Shown: one piece after another, positions 27,856 through 36,982 of the stretch | Numbering within the stretch: position 1 is the first letter of the stretch | Layout of the letters: the number at the start of each line of letters is the position of its first letter | Translations under genes and position numbers: made by a program | Assembly (NCBI RefSeq): GCF_001983175.1 | Contig: NZ_MNPW01000005.1 | Coordinates: 186,001-250,000, forward strand | Direction: 5' to 3' | Length of the DNA: 64,000 bases | Source of the DNA: Pseudomonas cedrina subsp. cedrina | Lineage (GTDB): Bacteria > Pseudomonadota > Gammaproteobacteria > Pseudomonadales > Pseudomonadaceae | The notes under the pieces: generated by a model | Told to the model about the DNA's origin: nothing | Database searches by the model: none | Seen by the model: only the letters and a program-made list of their open reading frames with translations

Positions 27856-27948
27856 GTAAAAAATAAAGAACGCCCTGTTGGTTTCTTTTCACGAGAAAGC
27901 TTCCAAGCCGGGCGAACCGTTTTCGCAATTCCTCGTAAAGGTGTGTCA

Positions 27949-29340
27949 ATGAGTAGTACGCAAAGCTCCAATGACCTCGAACAGGGGCTCAAACCGCGTC
28001 ACGTCACCATGCTGTCGATTGCCGGCGTTATCGGTACCGGTTTGTTCGTCGGCTCCGGCCACGCGATTGCTGCCGCTGGCCCGGCCGTGCTGCTGGCGTA
28101 TGCCGCTGCCGGCACGCTGGTGGTATTGGTGATGCGCATGCTGGCCGAAATGGCCGTGGCGTCGCCGGACACCGGTTCGTTCTCCACCTACGCCGACCGT
28201 GCGATCGGTCACTGGGCCGGTTTCACCATCGGCTGGTTGTACTGGTGGTTCTGGGTTCTGGTGATCCCGTTGGAAGCCAACGCCGCCGCGACCATCCTGC
28301 ATGCCTGGTTCCCGGATGTGGCCATCTGGGCCTTTACCCTGATCATCACGTTGCTGCTGACGGCGACCAACCTGTTCAGCGTGAAGAACTACGGCGAGTT
28401 CGAGTTCTGGTTTGCGCTGATCAAGGTCGTGGCGATCGTAGGGTTCGTGATCCTCGGCCTGGCTGCGATTTTCGGTTTCCTGCCGACCAGCCAGGTCAGC
28501 GGCGTCTCGCACCTGTTCGACACCCAAGGCTTTATGCCCAACGGCATGGGCGCCGTATTGGCTGCGATCCTGACCACCATGTTCTCCTTCATGGGCACCG
28601 AGATCGTCACCATCGCCGCCGCCGAATCGAAGAACCCCGGCCAGCAGATCACCAAGGCCACCAACTCGGTGATCTGGCGGATTGGTTTGTTCTACCTGCT
28701 GTCGATCTTCATCGTGGTGTCCCTGGTGCCTTGGAACGATCCGACGCTGGCGGCCGTAGGTTCCTACCAGACCGTGCTGGAACGCATGGGCATCCCGAAC
28801 GCGAAGCTGATCGTCGACCTGGTGGTGTTGGTTGCCGTGACCAGTTGCCTGAACTCGGCGCTGTACACCGCTTCGCGCATGCTGTTCTCCCTGGGCCGTC
28901 GCGGTGATGCACCGTCCGTGGCCAAGCGCACCAACAAGAGCGGCACGCCTTACTGGGCGGTGTTGCTGTCCACTGGCGCGGCATTCCTGGCGGTGTTTGC
29001 CAACTACGTGGCGCCGGCGGCGGTGTTCGAATTCCTGCTGGCCAGCTCCGGCGCTATCGCGTTGCTCGTGTACCTGGTCATCGCGGTGTCGCAACTGCGT
29101 ATGCGCCAGAAGCGTGTGGCGGCGGGCGAGAAGATCGTCTTCAAGATGTGGCTGTTCCCCGGCCTGACCTATGCGGTGATGGTGTTCATCGTGGGGACGT
29201 TGACGATCATGCTGTTCCAGGAAGCGCACCGGGTCGAGATTATTGCGACTGGGGTGCTGAGCTTGCTGGTGGTGCTGGCGGGGTTGTTTGTATCCAGTCG
29301 GCGCAAGGCCCAGAGGGTGGGCGCTGCAGTACTGAACTGA
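27949..29340 (+). CDS. gabP: GABA/amino-acid permease (APC family)
   Basis: 463 aa, twelve predicted membrane segments, amino acid-polyamine-organocation family. The N-terminus LEQGLKPRHVTMLSIAGVIGTGLFVGSGHAI and MGTEIVTIAAAESKNP are typical of GabP-type proton symporters taking up gamma-aminobutyrate. The open frame extends upstream to 27784 but would include the sigma-54 promoter; the ATG at 27949 with AAAGGTG fits the family. Specificity for GABA rather than a related amino acid is inferred from similarity. Confidence 0.85.
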   Translation: MSSTQSSNDLEQGLKPRHVTMLSIAGVIGTGLFVGSGHAIAAAGPAVLLAYAAAGTLVVLVMRMLAEMAVASPDTGSFSTYADRAIGHWAGFTIGWLYWWFWVLVIPLEANAAATILHAWFPDVAIWAFTLIITLLLTATNLFSVKNYGEFEFWFALIKVVAIVGFVILGLAAIFGFLPTSQVSGVSHLFDTQGFMPNGMGAVLAAILTTMFSFMGTEIVTIAAAESKNPGQQITKATNSVIWRIGLFYLLSIFIVVSLVPWNDPTLAAVGSYQTVLERMGIPNAKLIVDLVVLVAVTSCLNSALYTASRMLFSLGRRGDAPSVAKRTNKSGTPYWAVLLSTGAAFLAVFANYVAPAAVFEFLLASSGAIALLVYLVIAVSQLRMRQKRVAAGEKIVFKMWLFPGLTYAVMVFIVGTLTIMLFQEAHRVEIIATGVLSLLVVLAGLFVSSRRKAQRVGAAVLN

Positions 29341-29378
29341 TGGAATGAAATGCGGTGCTTGATGCGCCGCAGTTCAAA

Positions 29379-29467
29379 TGTGGGAGCGGGCTTGCTCGCG
29401 AAGGCGGTGTATCAGTCAGTATGTCTGGCGACTGACACTCCGTATTCGCGAGCAAGCCCGCTCCACA
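29379..29467. repeat. REPIN (paired REP palindrome)
   Basis: 89-bp inverted repeat with REP arms TGTGGGAGCGGGCTTG and CAAGCCCGCTCCACA (one C lost on the right arm) around a partly palindromic centre (CAGTCAGTATGTCTGGCGACTG). Lies between convergent genes gabP and the next minus-strand gene. Confidence 0.9.
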
Positions 29468-29479
29468 TTTGGTTTCGCG

Positions 29480-29893
29480 TCAATCTTGAACGCTTGCCAA
29501 CGCCTGAGACGCCGCAACGTAGTCCGCTTGAAACTCCGGCGATTCAATCCACGCCAGCGCCGCCGCTTCGTCCTCGGTATCCGTGGCCCACTGCCGATAC
29601 TCGATCAACGCCGCCAGGATAAAGTCGGTGGCTTCCTCTTCGCCTTCCTGCTCCAGCACCAGCGCCAGCAACGGGTGGGCCAGGAACACGGCGCACAGGG
29701 CCTGCTGGCTGATCTCGCCTGCGCTGCGCATCTGCACGAACAGCTCGGTCAAATCCACTGACTCAAGGTCAATGCGGCTGTCATCGCCGGCAAACGCATC
29801 CGGTTTGGCCGCCACGGCGCGCTGGGTACGGTTCTGCTTGGCCTTGGCCTTTGCCCGGTGGGCGCGTTTTTGCTGCTTGTTCGGCGAAGCCAT
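29480..29893 (-). CDS. conserved hypothetical protein, Pseudomonas-type
   Basis: 137 aa. The chosen start MASPNKQQKRAHRAKAKAKQ gives a very basic N-terminus, followed by an acidic, helical domain (DLESVDLTELFVQMRSAGEISQQALCAVFLAHPLL, VLEQEGEEEATDFILAALIEYRQW). No signal peptide or membrane segment; likely cytoplasmic, possibly nucleic-acid or ribosome associated given the basic head. I do not recognise a characterised family. The frame is open further upstream, but the sequence there is not protein-like. AGGAC precedes the ATG. Confidence 0.7.
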   Translation of the reverse strand: MASPNKQQKRAHRAKAKAKQNRTQRAVAAKPDAFAGDDSRIDLESVDLTELFVQMRSAGEISQQALCAVFLAHPLLALVLEQEGEEEATDFILAALIEYRQWATDTEDEAAALAWIESPEFQADYVAASQALASVQD

Positions 29894-30170
29894 GGGCTTG
29901 AGGTCCTGGGTTCTGGATCTGGGTGGGGTATTGAAGCGCAGGTTGGTGGAAATCCCAAGGGAATCTGTGCAAGAGCCCATTCGCCAAACGTTACCGCGAT
30001 TCATCATTATTGAGTCTGCACCGTATGTTTTTCCTGGTAACACTTCGCTAATTTGCCAGTACTTGTAGCGGCTTCAACTGGCGATCTAATCTTCGGCGCC
30101 ATACATCCGAGAGAAACGACAGCGAACCATGGACAGATTAGACTGGCAGGCACCTATTACGGAGGTCTCT

Positions 30171-30365
30171 ATGAGCATCCCCCTTTCTCCCATCGTTTCA
30201 GAGTTTGAAACAGAAGAGCAGGCTGCCAGCTATGACCGTTGGTTTCGCGCCAAGGTGCAGGCTTCAATTGATGATCCTCGGCCCAGTATTCCGCATGATG
30301 AAGCCATGGCCGAAGTCGAGAGAATGCTAGAAGAGAGGCGTCAAGCTCGTCGTGCTGCTCGTTAA
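30171..30365 (+). CDS. antitoxin / stability determinant (RelB-StbD type)
   Basis: 64 aa, small and charged, of the kind paired with RelE/ParE toxins: SPIVSEFETEEQAASYDRWFRAKVQASIDDPRPSIPHDE followed by a basic helix. The start at 30171 is supported by GGAGG five nt upstream; an ATG at 30129 is in frame but lacks a site. The 3' end overlaps the toxin remnant, the normal order for such pairs. Antitoxins of this group bind their own promoter and neutralise the toxin. Confidence 0.75.
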   Translation: MSIPLSPIVSEFETEEQAASYDRWFRAKVQASIDDPRPSIPHDEAMAEVERMLEERRQARRAAR

Positions 30366-30564
30366 ATGGCGACCTGAGGCTATTAGCGCCCTGACCGAAT
30401 TCAAGCAAGGGAGGTTGTCAGGCACTCGGGAAATGGTTGTTCATCCGAACTATTTGGTGGTCTATCGAGTGATTGAGCAGGTTGAAATCCTGACGGTGTT
30501 GCATACGCGCCAGGAATTTCCCTCGACTTTGACCGCACCGTTCCACTCGACCTCGTGCCAGTAG
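30352..30564 (+). pseudogene. RelE/ParE-type toxin with internal deletion
   Basis: 70 codons where the family has about 95-100. The N-terminal strand VLLVKWRPEAISALTEF joins directly to the C-terminal part KQGRLSGTREMVVHPNYLVVYRV and EILTVLHTRQEFP, so roughly 30-35 residues forming the two N-terminal helices and the turn are missing, in frame. The C-terminal half keeps the usual P-G-T/V-REhvVHPNY and HxRQ pattern. The only start in frame is GTG at 30352, inside the antitoxin gene. Loss of the helical hairpin probably inactivates the toxin and perhaps antitoxin binding. Confidence 0.7.
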
Positions 30565-30605
30565 ATACATAGGCTTGCACCTTTGCGGCCTACTAGAGTG
30601 CCTTC

Positions 30606-31571
30606 ATGACCCGCGACACCCTCGAGCACAACCAAATTCCCATCTATTTCTGCGCCGTCATCCTGGCTGCCGCCTTGGGCCTGCTCGCGCCTTTCTTTGC
30701 TCACCACCTCAGCGCATTGATCACGCCCTCCATCGCGGTGCTGATGTATGCCATGTTCCTGCAAATTCCGTTTCTGCACTTGCGCCAGGGCTTGAGCAAC
30801 AAGCGCTTTGTATCAGCATTGCTGCTGGCCAATTTCATCCTGGTGCCGTTGCTGGTGTGGGTCTTGACCCGTGGCCTTGCGGAGCGTCCCGCGTTGCTGG
30901 TGGGGGCGTTGCTGGTGTTGCTGACGCCGTGCATCGACTACGTGGTGGTGTTTACCCATATCGGCAAGGGTGATTCGCGCTTGATGTTGGCGGCAACGCC
31001 CGTGCTATTGCTGCTGCAGTTGGCGCTGTTGCCGGTCTATCTGAGCGTTATGCTCGGTGCGCAATCCGAGGTGGTGGTGGAGGCTGGGCCTTTTGTTGAG
31101 GCGTTCCTTTTGTTGATCGTGATACCGATGATCCTGGCGGTGGTCACGACTGCCTTGGCGCGGCGGTCATCGCTCGTCAGTGTTTGGAATGACGCTTGGG
31201 CGTGGCTGCCGGTGCCGGCGATGGCGCTGGTGTTGTTCGTGGTAATCGGCTCGCAGATCACGTCGGTGGTACGGGATACCAACCTGCTGCTACCGGTGAT
31301 CCCGGTGTACGTCGGCTTTCTGTTGCTGGCGCCGTTGATGGGTGCGCTGGCCTCGCGGTTGTTTGCGCTCCCGGCGGCAACGGCGCGAGCGGTAACGTTC
31401 AGCGCGTCCACACGCAATTCACTGGTGGTGCTGCCGCTGGCATTGGCGCTGCCTGAGGATGTGCGAGAGTTGGCGGCCACGGCGGTGATCCTGCAAACCC
31501 TGGTCGAGTTGGTGGGCGAGTTGATTTACGTTCGGTTGATCCCGCGGTGGATATGGCCCGCAGGTCGCTGA
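30606..31571 (+). CDS. bile acid:sodium symporter / ACR3-like transporter
   Basis: 321 aa with about ten membrane segments, in the BASS/ACR3 superfamily; relatives are often labelled arsenic resistance proteins. Recognisable stretches are ITPSIAVLMYAMFLQIPF, LLANFILVPLLVWVL, LLVLLTPCIDYVVVFTHIGKGD and TFSASTRNSLVVLPLALALP. It has the Cys in TPCIDY that aligns with the conserved cysteine region of ACR3. No ars regulator or reductase adjoins, so the substrate is open. Confidence 0.75.
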   Translation: MTRDTLEHNQIPIYFCAVILAAALGLLAPFFAHHLSALITPSIAVLMYAMFLQIPFLHLRQGLSNKRFVSALLLANFILVPLLVWVLTRGLAERPALLVGALLVLLTPCIDYVVVFTHIGKGDSRLMLAATPVLLLLQLALLPVYLSVMLGAQSEVVVEAGPFVEAFLLLIVIPMILAVVTTALARRSSLVSVWNDAWAWLPVPAMALVLFVVIGSQITSVVRDTNLLLPVIPVYVGFLLLAPLMGALASRLFALPAATARAVTFSASTRNSLVVLPLALALPEDVRELAATAVILQTLVELVGELIYVRLIPRWIWPAGR

Positions 31572-31658
31572 ACCTGGGAATCTTCAGTTCCGTTCAGTCG
31601 CCATACAGGAGGGTGGTCGGCACCATATGCCGGCGTCCCCTACCTGGCAGGCCAACCG

Positions 31659-33251
31659 ATGGATCACCGCAACCGTTTTCGCCTGGAATCCCTAGGGATT
31701 TTCCTGTTTGCCCTGTTGCTGTTCACATTGGGGATATGGAATCAGCAGCCCGAAGGGTTTGACGGGCGCTGGGCGCTGTTCCTGCAAGAAATGTTTCGCC
31801 ACGGTGCGAGCTTTTTTCCTACCACTTACGGCCAGCCCTATGCCGACTATCCGGGCGCCGCAACGTTTCTCAGCTATGTATTTGCCCGGCTGTTCGGCGC
31901 CCCCAACCACCTGGCGAATGTGCTGCCCACCGCCTTGGCCTCCGCCGGGGTTGTTGCCCTGATCTATCGCTTGCTGGTTCCCGCAAATCGCCAGTGGGCG
32001 TTGCTCACCGTGCTGCTGACCTTGCTGACCACTCAACTGCTGGAAAAATCTCGCTCGGTGTGCCTGGACCAGATGGTGGCGTTGCTCTGTGTGGGCAGTT
32101 TTTACCTGCTGCACAGTGGCAGGCGCTTGAAGCGGCTTGCGGTGTTCCCGTTGTTCGTCCTGGGCTTTGCGATACGCGGGCCATTGGGGCTGATCGAGGT
32201 CTGCGGGGTAGTGTGCGTTTATTGGGCGCTGGGCAAGCCTGGAGAGCGGGTCAAGCAAGTGTTGACTCACGGCATCATCGGTCTGGTGTTGCTGGCGGCC
32301 TGCTGGTGGCTGCTGGTGAAACTGGCGCGTATCAGTGGGGGTGATGCATTCGCCGATGAGGTGTTCAAGATGCAGGTAGGCGGGCGCCTCGATGAAACCG
32401 GCGAGCCGTTCTATTTCTACTTCCAGTTGAGTTTGTACCGCTACTTTCCCGTGGTGCCCTTGGCGCTGGCCACGATGGTTGCGCTTCGTCATCGCTGGCC
32501 CGAGCGGTTCGAGGGCGATGTGCAATTGCTGGCGCGCCTCGGTGCCTGCGGCTTGATGATTTTTCTCGGGCTGTCGGTGCCGCACTTCAAGCGCGCCTAC
32601 TACATCCTGCCGATGGTGCCGATGTTTGCGGCTGTCGCGGCCTATGGGCTGCTTCAGGCGCAAGGCAGGTTCGCGGGCGTGCGCCGTTGCTACGAAATGC
32701 TTGTCGCTGCGCTGCCGGCGTTGTGTGCGGTTGCACTGCTGGTCAGTCGGCACGGTTGGCAGAAGCACGGTTACTGGCCTGACGTTTCGCTGCCGCTGCT
32801 GATGGGCGTGCTGCTGGTGCTGCAAGTGGCTGCGCTGATCGCCTGGCGTCAGGCGGCGCGGTTGGTATGGCTCAGCCTGATCGCCTTGTTGGCGCAATGG
32901 TTACTGCTGGTGACGGTTGTGGAGCCGGCCAAGGATCTGCAATTCGATACCCGGCAGTTTGTCGGCCAGGTAGAAGCACTGCGTTGCGCCACGCCTGGGC
33001 CGTTGGTGTTTGTCGACTTGGGCCGGGATACCTGGGCGGTGCGCTACATGATGAACCTGGATCATGATGAGCAGCCGGTGTTTGTCGGCACTGCAGAGGT
33101 TGAGCGTTTGAATTCGTTGCCGCGCCCGTCGTGGGTCATTGTGGCGCGCAAGGATGGGGAATTGCTGAGGGGGACACCTCTTGAGCAACTGACTCCACGC
33201 TTTGAGGGGCGGTTGAACGACAATCCATTGAGGGTGTTTTTGCTGAACTGA
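31659..33251 (+). CDS. membrane glycosyltransferase, ArnT/PMT-like (GT83/GT39 fold)
   Basis: 530 aa. Ten to twelve hydrophobic segments. The first periplasmic loop carries the PMT-type pattern WNQQPEGFDGRWALFLQEMFRHGASFFPTTYGQPYADYPGAATFLSYVFARLFG (key features: acidic residue, Y-x-D-Y-P, FARLFG). Such enzymes move a sugar from a polyprenyl phosphate carrier to lipid A or another envelope acceptor. A small C-terminal domain (about 440-530) follows the membrane part. It is a single gene; donor and acceptor cannot be told. The ribosome-binding site is weak. Confidence 0.75.
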   Translation: MDHRNRFRLESLGIFLFALLLFTLGIWNQQPEGFDGRWALFLQEMFRHGASFFPTTYGQPYADYPGAATFLSYVFARLFGAPNHLANVLPTALASAGVVALIYRLLVPANRQWALLTVLLTLLTTQLLEKSRSVCLDQMVALLCVGSFYLLHSGRRLKRLAVFPLFVLGFAIRGPLGLIEVCGVVCVYWALGKPGERVKQVLTHGIIGLVLLAACWWLLVKLARISGGDAFADEVFKMQVGGRLDETGEPFYFYFQLSLYRYFPVVPLALATMVALRHRWPERFEGDVQLLARLGACGLMIFLGLSVPHFKRAYYILPMVPMFAAVAAYGLLQAQGRFAGVRRCYEMLVAALPALCAVALLVSRHGWQKHGYWPDVSLPLLMGVLLVLQVAALIAWRQAARLVWLSLIALLAQWLLLVTVVEPAKDLQFDTRQFVGQVEALRCATPGPLVFVDLGRDTWAVRYMMNLDHDEQPVFVGTAEVERLNSLPRPSWVIVARKDGELLRGTPLEQLTPRFEGRLNDNPLRVFLLN

Positions 33252-33302
33252 TCGAGCGCTCTCGACATGGAGTCAGGGCGGTATGCCAGTCGGACGTTCT
33301 CG

Positions 33303-34463
33303 TCATAGGTAGGGCTTATCCAGTTGCTCAGGGATAAAGCCCTCGTCGCGCAGTGACTTGATCACGCCTCTGATCAGGTAGTTGTTTGAGAATCCAATCG
33401 TGTATTGCCGCGCACCTGTACTGATGGGAAGCAGCATGCCTTGATCGACCAGTTTTTTGATCTGGTAGGTTCTCTGTGGTGCGGACAGCTTTGGCAGGAC
33501 GTCGGCGATATCGCTTGATTTGACTACTTTCAGGTGAATAACCGTCGTCAGGATTTTCTCTTCCAAGGGTGTTATCCATTCGCGCTCTCTCGCCAATGAA
33601 ACGGTCGGGACGAGGATATGCCTAGTCAAGTAATCGTAGTCGGTAAGCCGGCTTACTTTCTCCAGTTCATCCCTGATACCTGCAAGGACATACGTGCACC
33701 AGGCTTCAAGGCCTTCTTTGGTGCCCGTATCAGCAGTGGAAAGCATTGCGTAATATTTTTCACGATCGATGCAAAACACTGCCGTGGGGTTGAGTACCCG
33801 GCCTCCTGTACTGACATTGAAACCGTATTTCATCAGCAGGGCATAGGTTAGAAGGCGTACGACACGACCGTTGCCGTTGCCGAATGGATGGATCCAACCG
33901 AATCGATGATGGGCCAGGGCGACCTTCATCAAATCATATTTAGGCGCATCTTGTTTGTTCACAAAGGCGACCAGCTCCTGCATGTAGGCCGGTACCATCA
34001 CTGCATCAGGCGGCAGGTGGACTGACTGCGCAATACGCACGCCCGACTCGCGATAAGCCCCTGGGGTGCGGTCACCCTCGCGTTGAAGGCCTTGAACGGT
34101 GATTGAGTGAAGCTCTCGAATGGCAAATTCGGTGAGGTCCTCGCCTGGTTGTACGATGCTTTCAACGTAGTCCATGGCTTTTTCGATATTCGCGATTTCT
34201 CGCAACTGATCAGACCCCTCTGCTGTTCCGTCAACCTTGCTTTCGATGTAGTCGGCAAGCGTTGTATGGTTGCCTTCAATGCGAGCGGAGCCCAGGCTTT
34301 CCAGTGTATGAAAAAGCTCTTTTAGCTGGAGGAAAACAGCTGGCGGCGTATCGCCACCTAGCTGAAGGCGGCGCAGGTGTTCCAGTTCGCTCAGGATATC
34401 AACCAGGCCCGAGTCGAATGAGGGGTTCAAAAGCTCCAGATCGTGGTGAAAAAACTCGGCCAT
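33303..34463 (-). CDS. Fic-domain AMPylation protein, class II
   Basis: 386 aa. The Fic motif HPFGNGNGR (192-200) has the catalytic His and both Gly-Asn elements, with Asn in place of the more usual Asp/Glu. An N-terminal inhibitory helix motif SARIEGN (59-65) matches (S/T)xxxE(G/N), so the enzyme is probably self-inhibited. A C-terminal winged helix ([29 protein letters not shown]) could bind DNA. Family members transfer AMP to proteins or control their own level; the target is unknown. No antitoxin partner is needed in this class. Repeated sites upstream may be its operator. Confidence 0.88.
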   Translation of the reverse strand: MAEFFHHDLELLNPSFDSGLVDILSELEHLRRLQLGGDTPPAVFLQLKELFHTLESLGSARIEGNHTTLADYIESKVDGTAEGSDQLREIANIEKAMDYVESIVQPGEDLTEFAIRELHSITVQGLQREGDRTPGAYRESGVRIAQSVHLPPDAVMVPAYMQELVAFVNKQDAPKYDLMKVALAHHRFGWIHPFGNGNGRVVRLLTYALLMKYGFNVSTGGRVLNPTAVFCIDREKYYAMLSTADTGTKEGLEAWCTYVLAGIRDELEKVSRLTDYDYLTRHILVPTVSLAREREWITPLEEKILTTVIHLKVVKSSDIADVLPKLSAPQRTYQIKKLVDQGMLLPISTGARQYTIGFSNNYLIRGVIKSLRDEGFIPEQLDKPYL

Positions 34464-34493
34464 GTCGAAAAATATCTCTAAGCGATTTTTTGA

Positions 34494-34605
34494 TTATCTC
34501 AAATAGAGGGTGCTCTGATGCCCGTAAATCGGGCATTGAGGGACTATTCAGGGCCTACACTATCTCAAAATAGCCGTTCAGATAAGTCAAAAGCATCTCA
34601 AATGG
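34494..34605. repeat. three imperfect copies of TATCTCAAAATAG upstream of fic
   Basis: Copies at 34494-34506 (TTATCTCAAATAG), 34560-34573 (CTATCTCAAAATAG) and 34593-34605 (GCATCTCAAATGG), with a fourth partial one (ATATCTCTAAG) at 34472-34482 just before the fic ATG. The core is a short palindrome (CTAT...ATAG). Placement fits operator sites for autoregulation by the Fic winged helix. The rest of this 296-nt gap up to 34759 holds nothing else clear. Confidence 0.5.
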
Positions 34606-34759
34606 AACTGCATTCAGTCTTAAGGAGGGGGCGCCGTATGGGCAATCTGCTTTGCGTACTGCCACTTCACCTTCGATCCCGATAAAGAAAGTATTCAGTG
34701 AGACGTTGGGCTACTGTCAGTTGCGCAAAATACGCTGACGCACTTTTTCAAGGATTGAA

Positions 34760-35317
34760 ATGAAAGCCACATTGCTAATCTTATCCGCCTTCGTCCTGCT
34801 CTACGGCTGCGCCACGCCGCTAACCTCCAACATGTCCAGCCCGTCAATTGCCGAGACCAAAACGGTGGTGTTCGGCGCCAAGACGTTCGTCCTGAAATTC
34901 CAAAAGCCGGGCTTGTGGGAGTATTTCCCGGCAGAGGAAAGCATGGATGCCTGGAATGAAATGGTGGACTTTACCGTCGTGCCTTCCGAGATGAACCGCT
35001 TCAAGCCCCTCGACGTCGCCAAACGCGCCATTCAGCTTCATCAACAGGAAAACCCGAACATGCCGGCGGTCCTGCTGACCGACAATAGAACCGGGATCGA
35101 TTACGCGATGATGTTTTATCCCAAGTCACTGCGCAAAGACGGGCAATTCTCGGAGATCAGCTATTTCAAGTACTACAAGGATGGCGCCACCGGCCAGGCC
35201 ATCATCTTTCACTTCGCCAGGAATATTCCCAAGCCGAGCAACCCCTCTGACAGCGCAGCAGAGATAGGCCAGGAGATACCGCCGCTGATGGAAGCATTCC
35301 CGCTTTACCGGCCGTAA
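34760..35317 (+). CDS. lipoprotein of unknown function
   Basis: 185 aa. Signal peptide with lipobox LLYGC (C17), then a small domain with SIAETKTVVFGAKTFVLKFQKPGLWEYFPAEESMDAWNEMVDF and a C-terminal PLMEAFPLYRP. Pattern and length suggest a periplasm-facing lipid-anchored protein. No known family was recognised. It stands alone between fic and tRNA-Phe. Confidence 0.7.
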   Translation: MKATLLILSAFVLLYGCATPLTSNMSSPSIAETKTVVFGAKTFVLKFQKPGLWEYFPAEESMDAWNEMVDFTVVPSEMNRFKPLDVAKRAIQLHQQENPNMPAVLLTDNRTGIDYAMMFYPKSLRKDGQFSEISYFKYYKDGATGQAIIFHFARNIPKPSNPSDSAAEIGQEIPPLMEAFPLYRP

Positions 35318-35420
35318 TGTCGCTGAGCGGACAGCGCGGCGAATCGTTGCGAGTCGCCTGCATGAGGCTTCGAAGCGAACCTTCATGCACCCTTCATCAT
35401 TCGGTTTGGAGGTCCAGAAA

Positions 35421-35457
35421 CGAAAAAACCCCTGAGACCTTTCGGAATCAGGGGTTT
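35421..35457 (-). terminator. terminator of tRNA-Phe
   Basis: AACCCCTGA...TCAGGGGTT hairpin with, on the minus strand, a following TTTTTTC; 10 nt past the tRNA. Confidence 0.75.
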
Positions 35458-35466
35458 CGGTATTAG

Positions 35467-35542
35467 TGGTGCCCAGAGACGGAATCGAACCGCCGACACG
35501 GGGATTTTCAATCCCCTGCTCTACCGACTGAGCTATCTGGGC
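35467..35542 (-). tRNA. tRNA-Phe(GAA)
   Basis: 76 nt with encoded CCA. Acceptor GCCCAGA/TCTGGGC, D-arm AGCTCAGTCGGTAGAGC, anticodon stem-loop GGGGATTGAAAATCCCC giving GAA (Phe), T-arm GGTTCGATTCC. Confidence 0.95.
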
Positions 35543-35645
35543 AACGGGGCGCATTAAACGGGTTTTTCAGGGGGTCGTCAAGCAAGTTTTCAAAAAATAT
35601 TTAATTATTACCGTCGCTTACGTGCCGACCCTGGTTTTTGCTCAA

Positions 35646-35918
35646 TTATTGAGCAGGCGGCACGTAGCCGTCGGCCTTGGCGTAATCTTCGCCGGAAAAG
35701 AACTTGTCCATCTCGCCCTGCAGGTATTTGCGATCTTCGGCATTCATCATATTCAGGCGTTTTTCGTTGATCAGCAGGGTCTGGTGTTTTTGCCAGTCGC
35801 CCCACGCCTTGGCGGAAACATTGTCGTAAATGTCCTGGCCCTTGGCACCCGGAAACGGCGCTTTTTCCAATCCGGACAGTTCTTCTTTGTACTTGCGGCA
35901 CATTACGGTGCGGGTCAT
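35646..35918 (-). CDS. yggX: YggX, iron-trafficking / oxidative damage protection protein
   Basis: 90 aa, full length for the family. [45 protein letters not shown] and [20 protein letters not shown] are diagnostic, with the conserved Cys7. The protein limits oxidative damage to Fe-S enzymes and helps iron handling. Its start overlaps the mutY stop (ATGA), a pairing that puts iron-cluster protection next to an Fe-S DNA glycosylase. Confidence 0.95.
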   Translation of the reverse strand: MTRTVMCRKYKEELSGLEKAPFPGAKGQDIYDNVSAKAWGDWQKHQTLLINEKRLNMMNAEDRKYLQGEMDKFFSGEDYAKADGYVPPAQ

Positions 35919-36982
35919 GACGACACTCCTGCATTCAATACGTCGGCCGCGCGCTTGAGCAGTTTCTTGACCGGGGCGGCAAGGCCCAGGCGCGGCGGGG
36001 TGGCGAGGTTATACCAGAGCCAGTCGGCCTCGGCCACGTGATGGGCCGATTCCTCGACCTGGACCAGCCAGGGTTCGATGGCCAACTGAAAGTGGCTGAA
36101 AGTGTGGATCAGCCCCGGCAGTTCCTGTTGCTTGCCCAGTGCCAGCGCGTGCTGGTGGGCCAAGTGTTCGAGGTCTGTCAGGTCGTCCAGTTCCGGCAAG
36201 CTCCACAGGCCGCCCCACAGGCCCGTCGAGGGGCGGCGATAAAGCAGAATCGCGCCTTCGGCATTGGCCAGCAGCGGCATCAGCGTGCGCTTCTGTGGGA
36301 TGGTCTTGCGTGGCTTGGGGATCGGGTAGCGCGTTTCCAGGCCGAGCATGTGGGCTTCGCAGCCTTTTTCCAGCGGGCACAGCAGGCAGCTGGGTTTGCT
36401 GCGGGTGCAGAGGGTGGCGCCCATGTCCATCATTGCCTGGGTGTAGGCGTTGACCCGATCGTGCGGCGTGAAGCGTTCCGCGGTGGCCCACAGCTGCTTG
36501 GCCACCTTGGGTTCGCCCGGGTAGCCCTCCTGCGCGGTGAAGCGTGCCAGCACGCGTTTGACGTTGCCGTCGAGGATCGGCGCGCGCAGGCCCATGCTCA
36601 GGCTGGCGATCGCACCGGCGGTGGACAGGCCTATGCCGGGCAGCTCGGTGAGCTTCTCGACATCCTTGGGAAACTCGCCGCCGTACTCGGCCACGATAAT
36701 TCTGGCGGTCTTTTGCAGGTTGCGCGCCCGGGTGTAGTAACCCAGGCCGGTCCACAAGTGCAGCACTTCATCTTCCGGCGCGGCGGCCAGGGCTTCGACC
36801 GTCGGCAGCGAGGCCATGAACCGGTCGAAGTAATTGAGCACGGTACTCACCTGGGTCTGTTGCAACATGATCTCCGAGACCCACACTCGGTAAGGCGTGA
36901 TGCCCTGTTGCCAGGGCAGGTCATGGCGGCCGTGGCGGTCGTACCAGGTGAGCACCGCCTCTGAAAATTGCTCGTTTCTCAT
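35915..36982 (-). CDS. mutY: MutY, A/G-specific adenine DNA glycosylase
   Basis: 355 aa. Removes adenine mispaired with 8-oxoguanine. Catalytic Glu37 ([10 protein letters not shown]), helix-hairpin-helix [14 protein letters not shown] (114-127), catalytic Asp138 (LDGNVKRV), [4Fe-4S] ligands C192, C199, C202, C208 (C-X6-C-X2-C-X5-C), and a C-terminal Nudix-like domain that reads 8-oxoG. The ATG at 36982 overlaps the asmA stop (ATGA); translation is coupled through asmA-mutY-yggX. Confidence 0.97.
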   Translation of the reverse strand: MRNEQFSEAVLTWYDRHGRHDLPWQQGITPYRVWVSEIMLQQTQVSTVLNYFDRFMASLPTVEALAAAPEDEVLHLWTGLGYYTRARNLQKTARIIVAEYGGEFPKDVEKLTELPGIGLSTAGAIASLSMGLRAPILDGNVKRVLARFTAQEGYPGEPKVAKQLWATAERFTPHDRVNAYTQAMMDMGATLCTRSKPSCLLCPLEKGCEAHMLGLETRYPIPKPRKTIPQKRTLMPLLANAEGAILLYRRPSTGLWGGLWSLPELDDLTDLEHLAHQHALALGKQQELPGLIHTFSHFQLAIEPWLVQVEESAHHVAEADWLWYNLATPPRLGLAAPVKKLLKRAADVLNAGVSS

